A DNA stretch of 64,000 bases from NCBI RefSeq assembly GCF_031979925.1, contig NZ_DALZFB010000004.1:356478-420477 (forward strand), in the 5' to 3' direction. The notes beneath the pieces were generated by a model. It was not told where the DNA came from. It ran no database searches and saw nothing but the letters and a program-made list of their open reading frames with translations. This DNA comes from Pseudescherichia sp031979925 (lineage in GTDB: Bacteria > Pseudomonadota > Gammaproteobacteria > Enterobacterales > Enterobacteriaceae). The first letter of the stretch is position 1. The number at the start of each line of letters is the position of its first letter. The position numbers were made by a program, and so were the translations under genes. This document shows, one piece after another, positions 1-8,467 of the stretch.

Positions 1-580
1 CCACGATAGCGATATGGAGGCCGTGAAGAGGCAATTCAAGGCGAAAGGCATTTTTCAGATTGCTTTTTCGGCGGCGAGCGTTGAGAAAGTGCTGGGTCAG
101 GGCCGGGCGAACGCGGGTCAGGGTTTCGCTGGCGTAGCGGCAGCCCAGCCAGCGCGCCAGCGGGCGGCAGAGCAGCTCGCTCTGATTAAAGCCTCGCTGC
201 CACTGGCGGCGCGAATAGAGCGGTACGCTGACGATGCGGTCCGGCAGCGCGAGCTGCGTCGTACGTCGGGCATTCTGTATCGCCAGCAGCTGTAGCCGGG
301 CCAGCGCCGCAGCCAGCTCCGGCCGACGGGAAAATTTCAGCTGGTGGATCAGCGCGCTAAGCGGCGGCGCATAGGCGCTGACCGCCACTAGCCTCTGCCA
401 CGGCGGCGGCTTTTGCAGGCAGCGTCCGCAGGGTAGGGTCGGGCTGGCGGCGGGCAGGCCGCACTGTGGGCAGACCCTGTCAGCGAGGCGAGCCGCTCGA
501 CAGCAGACGGAGCAGAGTCCTGAATGGGGCAGGGCGAGCGGCATTCGGCATAGCCAGCACAAGCCTGGCACTGTTAGCAT
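1..580 (-). CDS. gntX: GntX/ComF family phosphoribosyltransferase-like protein, 3' end cut off by window
   Basis: About 193 residues are visible, starting MLTVPGLCWLC at an ATG read from 580 downward; the reading frame stays open to base 1. The N-terminus carries a four-cysteine zinc-ribbon-like part (CWLC, then CSVC, CPQC and CGRC). It is followed by the ComF core with RIVSVPLYSRRQWQRGFNQ and NAFRLELP. The PRPP-binding DDVxTTG motif would lie beyond the window. The family is related to competence protein ComF. In E. coli GntX was linked to gluconate use, but its reaction is not known. It is divergent from bioH with 37 bp between the starts, as in E. coli. The product name is inferred from family and synteny. 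Confidence 0.9.
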   Translation of the reverse strand, partial: MLTVPGLCWLCRMPLALPHSGLCSVCCRAARLADRVCPQCGLPAASPTLPCGRCLQKPPPWQRLVAVSAYAPPLSALIHQLKFSRRPELAAALARLQLLAIQNARRTTQLALPDRIVSVPLYSRRQWQRGFNQSELLCRPLARWLGCRYASETLTRVRPALTQHFLNARRRKSNLKNAFRLELPLHGLHIAIV

Positions 581-617
581 AAAGACCCTCCTGGATAAGA
601 GAAGAGAACAATAGCGG

Positions 618-1415
618 ATGAACGACATCTGGTGGCAAACCAAAGGCGAAGGAAATTGTCATCTTGTGCTGCTGCACGGATGGGGACTGAATGCCGAGGT
701 GTGGGATTGCATTACGGCGGATCTGGCCCCGCACTTTACGCTGCACCTGGTGGACCTGCCGGGCTATGGTCGCAGCACCGGCTTCGGCGCGATGACGCTG
801 GCCGAGATGACGAAGATTGTGTTGGCCCACGCGCCAAAAGAGGCGATCTGGCTTGGCTGGAGCCTGGGCGGGCTGGTAGCAAGCCAGGCGGCGCTCAGCG
901 CACCCGATCGCGTGAGCGCCCTGGTGACGGTTGCCTCCTCACCCTGCTTCAGTGCTGAAGGTGACTGGCCGGGCATCAAGCCCGAGGTGCTGTCAGGCTT
1001 CCAGCAGCAGCTGAGCGACAACTTTCAGCGCACGGTAGAGCGTTTCCTCGCCCTGCAAACCCTGGGGACGGAGACCGCCCGGGATGATGCCCGCAAGTTG
1101 AAGCACGCCGTGCTGGCGTTGCCGATGCCGTCGGTTGAGGTGCTCAACGGCGGGCTGGAGATCCTGAAAACCGCCGATCTGCGCGCCCCGCTGGCAGAGC
1201 TTACGCAGCCGTTCCTGCGCCTCTATGGGCGTCTCGACGGGCTGGTGCCGCGCAAAATCGTTCCGTGGCTGGACGAGCTATGGCCACAGAGCGAGTCGCA
1301 GCTGTTTGCCAAAGCGGCACACGCGCCTTTTATCTCGCACCCTGAGGCGTTTTGTCAGATTTTGGTGGCATTTAAGCAGCAGCTGGCGAAACGGCTGGAG
1401 AAGACTAAAATTTAA
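618..1415 (+). CDS. bioH: Pimeloyl-[acyl-carrier protein] methyl ester esterase
   Basis: The 265-residue alpha/beta hydrolase removes the methyl group from pimeloyl-ACP methyl ester and so ends the synthesis of the biotin pimelate moiety in the cytoplasm. The catalytic triad of the family is in place: Ser82 in GWSLGG, Asp207 in GRLDGL and His235 in KAAHAPF, exactly at the E. coli BioH positions. The oxyanion-hole HGW motif is at residues 20-22. The gene stands alone, divergent from gntX and away from the bioA-bioBFCD cluster, as usual in enterics. No regulatory site was recognised in the 37-bp gap. Confidence 0.97.
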   Translation: MNDIWWQTKGEGNCHLVLLHGWGLNAEVWDCITADLAPHFTLHLVDLPGYGRSTGFGAMTLAEMTKIVLAHAPKEAIWLGWSLGGLVASQAALSAPDRVSALVTVASSPCFSAEGDWPGIKPEVLSGFQQQLSDNFQRTVERFLALQTLGTETARDDARKLKHAVLALPMPSVEVLNGGLEILKTADLRAPLAELTQPFLRLYGRLDGLVPRKIVPWLDELWPQSESQLFAKAAHAPFISHPEAFCQILVAFKQQLAKRLEKTKI

Positions 1416-1482
1416 ACGTGTTGAGCTACTCGGCGTTCCAACAAAAGCGTAATGGCAACCACTACCTTATGGAGTAAAAGCT

Positions 1483-1752
1483 ATGAAACGTGCAGCAGGT
1501 ATCGTCGTATCTCTGGTTATTGGCGCACTCTCGTTTGGCGCGATGGCTGTGGAAGAGGTGCAAAAAGATAAGATTAAAGAGATGAATCTGACCAAAATCG
1601 GCACCGTCAGCACCTCGGATGCCACAGCGCCGATGGATGCCCGGGCGGAGCTGGTCAAAAAGGTTGAGGAGCTGGGCGGCAAGTACTATGTCATCACCAG
1701 CGCGGATCAGCCTGGCAAAGATATCCGCGCTACGGCGGACGTCTATAAGTAA
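1483..1752 (+). CDS. Small secreted DUF1471 (YdgH/BhsA/McbA-like) protein
   Basis: The product has 89 residues with a cleavable signal peptide: MKRAAG, a hydrophobic stretch, then ALSFGAMA before VEEVQKD. The mature part has the DUF1471 pattern: a leading LTKIGTVSTSD segment, a helix rich in Ala, Lys and Glu, and a final GGKYYVITSADQPGKDIRATADVYK strand pair ending in a typical tyrosine-lysine. DUF1471 proteins are periplasmic or outer-membrane stress and biofilm factors in enterics; a precise role is not known for this one. The gene sits between bioH and feoB, where E. coli has feoC and yhgA. It converges on feoB with only 29 bp between stop codons and a hairpin in that gap. Confidence 0.85.
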   Translation: MKRAAGIVVSLVIGALSFGAMAVEEVQKDKIKEMNLTKIGTVSTSDATAPMDARAELVKKVEELGGKYYVITSADQPGKDIRATADVYK

Positions 1753-1761
1753 GCTCAGTCA

Positions 1762-1780
1762 GGCGGGCAGCGCGCCCGCC
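1762..1780. terminator. Hairpin between convergent DUF1471 gene and feoB
   Basis: A perfect 7-bp stem GGCGGGC/GCCCGCC with a 5-base loop lies between the two stop codons. No long T-run follows on either strand, so it may work as a weak bidirectional terminator or simply protect the 3' ends. Confidence 0.5.
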
Positions 1781-1781
1781 T

Positions 1782-4118
1782 TCACCGTTTAACGCAACAT
1801 CCACGACAATTATTTGCCGAACGCTCGCAGCAGCTTACCGCCGTTTTGCGGGTTGCCAGCAGGTTGACGTCGATTCGGCTTCGGGCGTGGCGCAGGCTCC
1901 CCAGCAGCAGGACGTTAAACAGTACTACCGCCAGAATGCAGACCAGGCTGTAGTGTGGATGGGCACTAAAGCTGGTCGTCTGGTAGAAAAGCGTTGCCAG
2001 CGAGTAAGCGATATTCAGCCCCCAGAGGATCGAGAAGCCCATCCAGCCGCGGCTGGCTTCACGGGCGATCGCCCCCATCACCGAGATGCAGGGGATATAG
2101 AGCAGGACAAAGATCAAATAGCTGTACGCCGCGGCGGCGCTGCCAAATTTTTCCCCCATCACCCCCATCGTGCCGGTTGCCATCTCGCCGTCGCCTTTGC
2201 TGGCCTCAATGGGATTAGCCAGCACGCTCAGGCTAAAGGTATCGGCCAGGCTCTGACCGGTCTCCTGCAATGCGCTAACAAGCTCGTCCGTCAGGCTGAA
2301 GGTGGTGGGATCAAACGTCTCCTGCTCAATATTTTCAGCGGTATAGAGGGTGTTCAGCGTACCGACCACCACCTCTTTCGCCATTGCGCCGGTGAAGAGA
2401 CCGACGGTGGCCTGCCAGTTATCCTCGTGGACGCCAATCGGCTTGAGCAGCGGGGTAAAGACCCGGCTGACGGCCGCCAGCGCCGAGTCGTTGATGCTGG
2501 TCGCCGCCGTCCCGCTGAGCGTAAAGCTGTTCAGGGCGCTAAGGAAGATGCTGACGACGACAATCACCTTCCCGGCGCGCAGCACAAAGCCCTTCAGCCG
2601 CTGCCAGGTCTGGATCGCCAGGCTCTTCAGATGGGGAACATGGTAGACCGGTAGCTCCATCACAAAGGGCGACGCTTCGCCGCGCATGATGGTGTGCTTG
2701 AGCATCAGCCCGGTAAGGATCGCCATCACGATGCCGAGTAGATAGAGAGAGAAGACCGCCAGCGCCCCCTCCTTACCAAAAAAGGCGGAGGCAAACACGG
2801 CGAAGATGGCCAGCCGCGCTCCGCAAGACATAAACGGTGCCATCATGATGGTCATCAGGCGTTCCCGCGGTGCATCAAGGGTCCGCGCCCCCATTACCGA
2901 CGGTACGTTACAGCCGAAGCCGACGATCAGCGGCACAAAGGATTTTCCCGGCAGGCCAAGAGACTGCATCAGGCGGTCCATTACAAAGGCCGCCCGCGCC
3001 ATGTAGCCAGAATCCTCAAGGAAGGAGAGGAACAGGTACATCATGCCGATCTGCGGCACCAGCGGCAGCACGGTGTTGATCCCGCCCCCCACACCCTGGG
3101 CGAGGAAGATAGTCAGCCACTGCGGGAAGTGCAGGGTGTAGCCCAGCCACTGTGTACCGTGGATAAAGACGGCGACCGAACCGGCGTCAAAAAGGGGCGA
3201 CAGCGCGCCGCCAATGTTGATGGCGAGCACAAACATGACGTACATCACCAGCAGAAAGATGGGCAGGCCCAGCACACGATTGATAATGATCCGATCCATC
3301 GCGGCGGTGAAGCGGCTCGGCTCGGCGGTGAGGGTGTTGCTGACCGTGTCGCAAACGGCGGCGATAGTCTGGTAACGGGCATCGGCAATGTGTAAGGCCG
3401 GATCGTCCATCTCCTTGCCGAGACGCGTCAGGGACGCTTCTAGCCTGTTCGCAGCTTCACCGGCATAGGCGCGGCTGTAGATATCGCCCTCCAGCATCTG
3501 CAATCCCAGCCAGCGGCGCTGCTGCAGCGGCATATTCGCTGCCATAGCCTGCGCCAGCGTCTCGGCTTCCCCCATCAGGGGTTGAGCGTAGTGAACCCGC
3601 TCGATATCGCTGTTGCGCTGATGACGATCGATAGCCATCTTCAGCGCCTCGATGCCGCGTCCGCGGGTCGAGACCAGCGGCACCACCGGGCAGCCAAGGC
3701 GGGCGGCGAGGGCGTCGATATCGATGCGGATCTGCTGCTTCTCGGCAATGTCCAGCATGTTCAGCGCGACGATGCAGGGGATGCCCAGCTCGAGTAATTG
3801 CAGCGTCAGGTAGAGGTTGCGCTCCAGGTTCGAGGCGTCGACGACGTTGATGAGCATATCGGCGTCGCCGCTGAGAATATAGTGGCAGGCGATCTGCTCA
3901 TCGAGAGAGGTTTGCGACGAGATAGTGGTCAGCGAGTAGGTACCGGGCAGATCGACCAGCGTCACCTGCGCATCGGTGGTAGTAAAGGAGCCCTCTTTGC
4001 GTTCGACGGTGACGCCCGCCCAGTTGCCCACGCGCTGGCGTGCACCCGTTAGCTGATTAAAAAGGGTCGTCTTGCCGGAATTAGGATTACCAATAAGGCC
4101 AAGGGTTAATTTTTTCAT
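1782..4118 (-). CDS. feoB: Ferrous iron transport GTPase FeoB
   Basis: The 778-residue inner-membrane protein takes up Fe2+ in the Feo system. The cytoplasmic N-terminal G domain shows G1 GNPNSGKT (10-17), G3 DLPG (56-59) and G4 NMLD (120-123). It is followed by a helical guanine dissociation inhibitor-like segment and a C-terminal permease with Gate motifs around FVPLIVGFGCNVPSVMGAR and YIPCISVMG. The C-terminus is cysteine rich (SCCERSANNCRGCC), somewhat unlike the E. coli tail. An ATG one codon upstream (4121) is also possible; MKKLTLG matches E. coli. feoA lies 28 bp upstream in the same operon. No feoC follows. Confidence 0.97.
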   Translation of the reverse strand: MKKLTLGLIGNPNSGKTTLFNQLTGARQRVGNWAGVTVERKEGSFTTTDAQVTLVDLPGTYSLTTISSQTSLDEQIACHYILSGDADMLINVVDASNLERNLYLTLQLLELGIPCIVALNMLDIAEKQQIRIDIDALAARLGCPVVPLVSTRGRGIEALKMAIDRHQRNSDIERVHYAQPLMGEAETLAQAMAANMPLQQRRWLGLQMLEGDIYSRAYAGEAANRLEASLTRLGKEMDDPALHIADARYQTIAAVCDTVSNTLTAEPSRFTAAMDRIIINRVLGLPIFLLVMYVMFVLAINIGGALSPLFDAGSVAVFIHGTQWLGYTLHFPQWLTIFLAQGVGGGINTVLPLVPQIGMMYLFLSFLEDSGYMARAAFVMDRLMQSLGLPGKSFVPLIVGFGCNVPSVMGARTLDAPRERLMTIMMAPFMSCGARLAIFAVFASAFFGKEGALAVFSLYLLGIVMAILTGLMLKHTIMRGEASPFVMELPVYHVPHLKSLAIQTWQRLKGFVLRAGKVIVVVSIFLSALNSFTLSGTAATSINDSALAAVSRVFTPLLKPIGVHEDNWQATVGLFTGAMAKEVVVGTLNTLYTAENIEQETFDPTTFSLTDELVSALQETGQSLADTFSLSVLANPIEASKGDGEMATGTMGVMGEKFGSAAAAYSYLIFVLLYIPCISVMGAIAREASRGWMGFSILWGLNIAYSLATLFYQTTSFSAHPHYSLVCILAVVLFNVLLLGSLRHARSRIDVNLLATRKTAVSCCERSANNCRGCCVKR

Positions 4119-4146
4119 CATAGCAGACTCATTGCGTGGAGCGCCG

Positions 4147-4374
4147 TTAACGCGGCAGAGCTTCCACCTCTAATAACGCGAGATCTTTTTTGCGTAATAC
4201 CAGGCTGACGCGCCGGGTTTCAATATGAATAGGATCGCCCAGAGGTGCGACACGCACCACATTAAATGACGATCCGGGGAGCATGCCCAGAGAGAGCAAT
4301 TTTTGCCGGTAGGCCGGGCTAATTTCACGGGAAAAACCCACGATTTTCCACGCGCTGGCTGGCGAGAAGGACAT
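4147..4374 (-). CDS. feoA: Ferrous iron transport protein FeoA
   Basis: The 75-residue SH3-like cytoplasmic protein helps FeoB move Fe2+. From the internal ATG giving MSFSPASAWKIVGFS, the sequence matches E. coli FeoA almost residue for residue and has the same length. The open frame could extend 24 codons further up to 4446, but that would run over the Fur-like operator, so the shorter start is preferred. The AGTAGGT stretch just upstream can serve as ribosome binding site. It is the first gene of the feoAB operon. Confidence 0.95.
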   Translation of the reverse strand: MSFSPASAWKIVGFSREISPAYRQKLLSLGMLPGSSFNVVRVAPLGDPIHIETRRVSLVLRKKDLALLEVEALPR

Positions 4375-4419
4375 AGGACCTACTAGATCAATGGTTAAAT
4401 AATCAACAGAACAATGGTA

Positions 4420-4439
4420 ATGATAATAGTTTTTATCAT
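4420..4439. promoter_or_regulatory. Fur-box-like operator upstream of feoA
   Basis: ATGATAATAGTTTTTATCAT is an inverted repeat with perfect 7-base arms and closely resembles the Fur consensus GATAATGATAATCATTATC. It is 46 bp upstream of the feoA start, consistent with the known Fur repression of feo in enterics. Confidence 0.75.
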
Positions 4440-4491
4440 CAATCATTAAAATGTGTGGGAGTGTTGAATTAGGTAAGAATGACTATTAGTT

Positions 4492-4505
4492 TTGATTTAG
4501 CTCAA
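4492..4505. promoter_or_regulatory. FNR-like site upstream of feoA
   Basis: TTGATTTAGCTCAA matches the FNR consensus TTGAT-N4-ATCAA at nine of ten positions. feo is known to be induced by FNR without oxygen in E. coli. The site lies farther from the gene than the Fur-like box, as expected for an activator. Confidence 0.6.
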
Positions 4506-4608
4506 TATTCGCCGCTACTCTTTTAACAGCGAGAATTAATTAATATACGTTGTAGCAACATATAAAATTATATTTATTCACTTTGCAAATTGCGTAGGTC
4601 GAATAAGT

Positions 4609-4692
4609 CGTAGGCCGGGCAAACGCAGTGCCGCCCGGCATTACAATGTCAGTCTGGTAATGCCCGGTGGCGCTACGCTTACCGGGCCTACA
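4609..4692. repeat. REP/BIME pair between feoA promoter and yhgF
   Basis: Two REP palindromes face each other: GTAGGCCGGGCAAACGCAG... at 4609-4640 and its reversed form ending in TTACCGGGCCTACAT at 4660-4692. The pair follows the end of yhgF and may stop or stabilise its transcript. Confidence 0.9.
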
Positions 4693-4710
4693 TCGTGGGC
4701 AGGAAACGCG

Positions 4711-7035
4711 TTACCGTTTTTTACCCATCGCCGCTGCCAGCGCATCCATCATCGCGCTGTTGCCAGCCGGCTGTGCCTCACGGCCACGCGGCTTCGCCGG
4801 GCGTGAAGCGGGTTCACGCTGTGCGCCATTGCCGCCGCCACGACGGGCGTTGCCTTCGCCTGGTTGCTCGTCCAGACGCATGGTCAGGGCGATACGCTTG
4901 CGGGGCAGGTCAACCTCCAGCACCTTCACTTTCACTATGTCGCCCGCCTTCACCACCGTGTGGGGATCCTCAACGAACTTATTAGCAAGGGAAGAGATGT
5001 GGACCAGGCCGTCCTGATGCACGCCAATATCAACAAACGCGCCGAAGTTGGTCACGTTGGTTACCGCACCTTCAAGGATCATCCCCGGCAGCAGATCGTT
5101 CATGGTCTCAACGCCATCGGCAAAGGTAGCGGTTTTGAACTCGGGACGCGGGTCGCGGCCGGGTTTCTCCAGCTCTTTGATGATGTCGGTTACCGTCGGC
5201 ACGCCAAAGCGCTCGTCGGTAAAGTCGGATGCCTTCAGGCCGCGTAGATTACTGCTGTTGCCCATCAGGTCACGCAGGGAGTGCTCGGTCGCGGCCAGAA
5301 TGCGCTCGACCACCGGGTAGGCTTCCGGGTGAACGGTGGAGGCGTCCAGCGGGTTATCGCCGTGGTTAATGCGCAGGAAGCCTGCACACTGCTCAAAGGC
5401 TTTTGGCCCCAGGCGGCTCACCTTCAGCAGCTGCTGACGGTTGTGGAACTGGCCGTTCTCGTCGCGCCACGCCACGATATTCTGCGCCATCATCCGCGTC
5501 AGGCCCGCCACGCGGGTCAGCAGCGGCACGGAGGCGGTGTTGAGATCGACGCCAACGGCGTTCACGCAGTCTTCTACCACTGCATCCAGCTTACGGGCCA
5601 GCTGGGTCTGGCTGACATCATGCTGGTACTGGCCGACGCCGATGGATTTTGGATCGATCTTCACCAGCTCCGCCAGCGGATCCTGTAAGCGCCGGGCGAT
5701 GGAGACCGCGCCGCGCAGCGAAACGTCGAGACCGGGGAACTCCTGCGCCGCCAGCTCAGAGGCGGAGTAGACCGATGCTCCGGCTTCGCTGACGATCACC
5801 TTCTGCCCCTTCACCTGCGGGAACTGCTTCTGCACGTCGAGGTAGAAACGCTCGGTTTCGCGGGAGGCGGTACCGTTGCCGATTGCTACCAGCTCTACGT
5901 TATGCTTTTCGCACAGCGCAGCCACGATGGTGGCCGCTTTCGCCGCCTGGCCGGTGTGGGGATAGATGGTATCGGTCGCCACCAGCTTGCCGGTGCCGTC
6001 AACAACGGCCACCTTCACGCCGGTACGCAGGCCAGGATCGAGACCCATGGTCGCGCGCAGCCCGGCAGGGGCGGCCATCAGCAGGTCGTGCAGGTTGCGG
6101 GCAAATACGTTGATGGCTTCGTCTTCGGCGCGCTCGCGTACCGTGCCCATCAGCTCGGTCTCCAGATGCATCAGCACCTTGATGCGCCAGGTCCAGCTCA
6201 CCACGCCTTTGCGCCAGCTGTCCGCCGGGGCGTTGTTCAGGCGCAGGCCAAGATGATCGCTAATAATCTGTTCGCAGTGGCTCTCTTTTGGCGGCTCGTC
6301 AAACTGCGGATCGGCATTCAGCGCCAGCTGCAACACGCCTTCGTTGCGGCCGCGGAACATCGCCAGCGCACGGTGGGACGGTACGCTGGAGATCGGCTCG
6401 TGGTGATCGAAGTAGTCGCGGAACTTCGCGCCCTCTTCCTCTTTACCAGCGACCACGCTTGCCGTCAGGTGGGCGTTTTTCCACAGGTAGTCGCGAACCT
6501 TCGCCAGCAGGGCGGCATCCTCAGCAAAACGCTCCATCAGGATGTAACGTGCGCCATCCAGCGCAGCTTTGCTGTCGGCTACGCCTTTATCGGCGTCAAT
6601 AAACCTCTCCGCTTCGGTTTGCGGATCGTGAGACGGCGTGTTCCACAGCAGATCCGCCAGCGGCTCGAGGCCCGCTTCGATGGCGATCTGTCCGCGGGTG
6701 CGGCGTTTTTGTTTGTACGGCAGATAGAGATCTTCGAGTTCGGTTTTATTCAGGGTGCCGTTAATGGCTTTTGCCAGCTCGTCGGTCAGCTTGCCCTGGT
6801 CGCCGATGGACTTCAGAATCGCCTGGCGACGCTCCTCCAGCTCCCGCAGGTAGCCCAGCCGGGTCTCCAGGTTGCGCAGCTGCGTATCATCCAGCCCGCC
6901 GGTGACTTCCTTACGATAACGTGCAATAAACGGCACGGTGTTCCCTTCATCAAGCAGGCGAACGGCAGCTTCTACCTGTTCGGCTCTGGCCTGAAGTTCA
7001 CCCGCAATAATGCGGCAGAGCGAATCATTCATCAT
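4711..7035 (-). CDS. yhgF: Tex-family RNA-binding transcription accessory protein
   Basis: The 774-residue product is close to E. coli YhgF over its full length. The order is an N-terminal helical region, a YqgF/RuvC-like domain beginning near TMGLDPGLRTGVKVAVVD (about 325-345), helix-hairpin-helix repeats (NTASVPLLTRVAGL and FHNRQQLLKVSRLGPKAFEQCAGF), and an S1 RNA-binding domain at roughly 650-720 (GAVTNVTNFGAFVDIGVHQDGLVHIS). The tail is Gly/Arg rich. Tex proteins bind nucleic acids and affect transcription; the enteric protein also affects translation fidelity. It is likely transcribed alone; greB lies upstream on the same strand with a 99-bp gap. Confidence 0.95.
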   Translation of the reverse strand: MMNDSLCRIIAGELQARAEQVEAAVRLLDEGNTVPFIARYRKEVTGGLDDTQLRNLETRLGYLRELEERRQAILKSIGDQGKLTDELAKAINGTLNKTELEDLYLPYKQKRRTRGQIAIEAGLEPLADLLWNTPSHDPQTEAERFIDADKGVADSKAALDGARYILMERFAEDAALLAKVRDYLWKNAHLTASVVAGKEEEGAKFRDYFDHHEPISSVPSHRALAMFRGRNEGVLQLALNADPQFDEPPKESHCEQIISDHLGLRLNNAPADSWRKGVVSWTWRIKVLMHLETELMGTVRERAEDEAINVFARNLHDLLMAAPAGLRATMGLDPGLRTGVKVAVVDGTGKLVATDTIYPHTGQAAKAATIVAALCEKHNVELVAIGNGTASRETERFYLDVQKQFPQVKGQKVIVSEAGASVYSASELAAQEFPGLDVSLRGAVSIARRLQDPLAELVKIDPKSIGVGQYQHDVSQTQLARKLDAVVEDCVNAVGVDLNTASVPLLTRVAGLTRMMAQNIVAWRDENGQFHNRQQLLKVSRLGPKAFEQCAGFLRINHGDNPLDASTVHPEAYPVVERILAATEHSLRDLMGNSSNLRGLKASDFTDERFGVPTVTDIIKELEKPGRDPRPEFKTATFADGVETMNDLLPGMILEGAVTNVTNFGAFVDIGVHQDGLVHISSLANKFVEDPHTVVKAGDIVKVKVLEVDLPRKRIALTMRLDEQPGEGNARRGGGNGAQREPASRPAKPRGREAQPAGNSAMMDALAAAMGKKR

Positions 7036-7134
7036 GGCTATTTCATCTAGTGGATCGAGTAGTGGATCGAAAATCAGGGGGATAGTTATACGGACTGGCT
7101 GGCAAAAATGCCAGCCGGGGAGGATGCTCCAGGA

Positions 7135-7608
7135 CTATTTAACGTACTCGATTTCGTTGACGTACCAGCTCGCCTCGCCGCCCGGCGTCTGGACGATCGC
7201 CAGGTCACCGACCTCTTTCTTCAGCAGCGCACGGGCCATCGGGGAATCGATGGAGATATAGTCCTTGCGGCCGAAAATCTCATCGTAGCCAACGATGCGA
7301 AAGCGTTTGCTGTCGCCGTCATCGTTTTCAATCTCCACCCAGGCACCAAAGAAGACTTTGCCCTCCTGCTGCGGGGAGTAATCAACAATTTTCAGGTTTT
7401 CCAGGCATTTCGTCAGGTATCTGACGCGGCGGTCAATTTCCCGCAGGCGTTTTTTATTATACTGATAGTCAGCATTCTCGCTGCGGTCGCCGAGGCTTGC
7501 GGCCCAGGTCACCTTTTTCGTGACCTCCGGGCGCTCCTGACGCCAGAGATAGTCCAGCTCTTGTTTAAGCTTGTCGTAACCTTCTCGGGTGATAAGTGGC
7601 GTTTTCAT
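7135..7608 (-). CDS. greB: Transcription elongation factor GreB
   Basis: The 157-residue factor enters the RNA polymerase secondary channel and stimulates cleavage of backtracked RNA. An N-terminal coiled coil (about 1-75) carries the tip sequence LGDRSENADYQYNKKRLREID with the acidic residues used in catalysis; the C-terminal FKBP-like domain ends GGEASWYVNEIEYVK. It is divergent from ompR, with 139 bp between the start codons, as in E. coli. Confidence 0.97.
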   Translation of the reverse strand: MKTPLITREGYDKLKQELDYLWRQERPEVTKKVTWAASLGDRSENADYQYNKKRLREIDRRVRYLTKCLENLKIVDYSPQQEGKVFFGAWVEIENDDGDSKRFRIVGYDEIFGRKDYISIDSPMARALLKKEVGDLAIVQTPGGEASWYVNEIEYVK

Positions 7609-7747
7609 CCGGTTTCTGCCTTTAAGCTGCTGTTAAATATGCTTTGTAACAATTTCGACTAGAATGTATACCAGATTTAGCTGGTGGTCGGCGCACACTT
7701 TTTTAGAATACGCACTTATATTGTCCGAACCTTTGGGAGTACAAACA

Positions 7748-8467
7748 ATGCAAGAGAATTATAAGATTCTGGTCGTCGATGACGATATGCGCCTGCGCGC
7801 ACTGCTGGAACGTTATCTCACCGAGCAAGGCTTCCAGGTTCGCAGCGTGGCCAACGCAGAACAGATGGATCGCCTGCTTACCCGTGAATCCTTCCACCTG
7901 ATGGTACTCGACCTGATGCTTCCCGGCGAGGACGGTCTGTCCATCTGCCGCCGCCTGCGTAGCCAGAGCAACCCGATGCCGATCATTATGGTCACGGCGA
8001 AAGGGGAAGAAGTTGACCGTATCGTGGGGCTGGAGATCGGCGCGGACGACTATATTCCGAAGCCGTTTAACCCTCGCGAGCTGCTGGCCCGCATCCGTGC
8101 GGTGCTGCGCCGCCAGGCCAACGAGCTGCCCGGCGCGCCGTCGCAGGATGAAGCCGTTATTCAGTTTGGTAAGTTCAAGCTCAACCTCGGCACCCGTGAA
8201 ATGTTCCGCGAAGATGAGCCGATGCCGCTCACCAGCGGCGAGTTTGCAGTGCTGAAGGCGCTGGTCAGCCACCCGCGTGAGCCGCTCTCCCGCGATAAGC
8301 TGATGAACCTGGCGCGCGGTCGCGAATACTCGGCAATGGAGCGCTCCATTGACGTGCAGATCTCCCGCCTGCGCCGCATGGTGGAAGAGGATCCGGCGCA
8401 CCCGCGCTATATTCAGACCGTCTGGGGTCTGGGCTACGTCTTTGTGCCGGACGGCTCTAAAGCATGA
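7748..8467 (+). CDS. ompR: Osmolarity response regulator OmpR
   Basis: The 239-residue response regulator has a receiver domain with the acidic pocket DDD at 11-13, phospho-acceptor Asp55 in VLDLMLPG and the conserved lysine in PKPFN. A winged-helix DNA-binding domain follows (about 135-235, SGEFAVLKALVSHPREPLSRDKLM). It controls porin and other osmotic genes. The frame is open 84 bases upstream, but MQENYKILVVDDD is the conserved start and is preceded by GGGAGT. Its stop overlaps the envZ start (ATGA), so the two are coupled. Confidence 0.98.
   Translation: MQENYKILVVDDDMRLRALLERYLTEQGFQVRSVANAEQMDRLLTRESFHLMVLDLMLPGEDGLSICRRLRSQSNPMPIIMVTAKGEEVDRIVGLEIGADDYIPKPFNPRELLARIRAVLRRQANELPGAPSQDEAVIQFGKFKLNLGTREMFREDEPMPLTSGEFAVLKALVSHPREPLSRDKLMNLARGREYSAMERSIDVQISRLRRMVEEDPAHPRYIQTVWGLGYVFVPDGSKA

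Noticed and set aside
1415..1782. A hidden feoC gene
   Set aside because: The minus-strand frame at 1467-1682 is a shadow of the DUF1471 gene and lacks the FeoC helix-turn-helix and cysteine motif, and only 29 bp separate feoB from that gene.
5902..7050. 382-codon open frame opposite yhgF on the plus strand
   Set aside because: It is antisense to a well conserved gene, has no family-like sequence and no good ribosome site; long antisense frames are common at this GC content.
8176..8379. Small minus-strand frames inside ompR
   Set aside because: They are antisense shadows without start signals.
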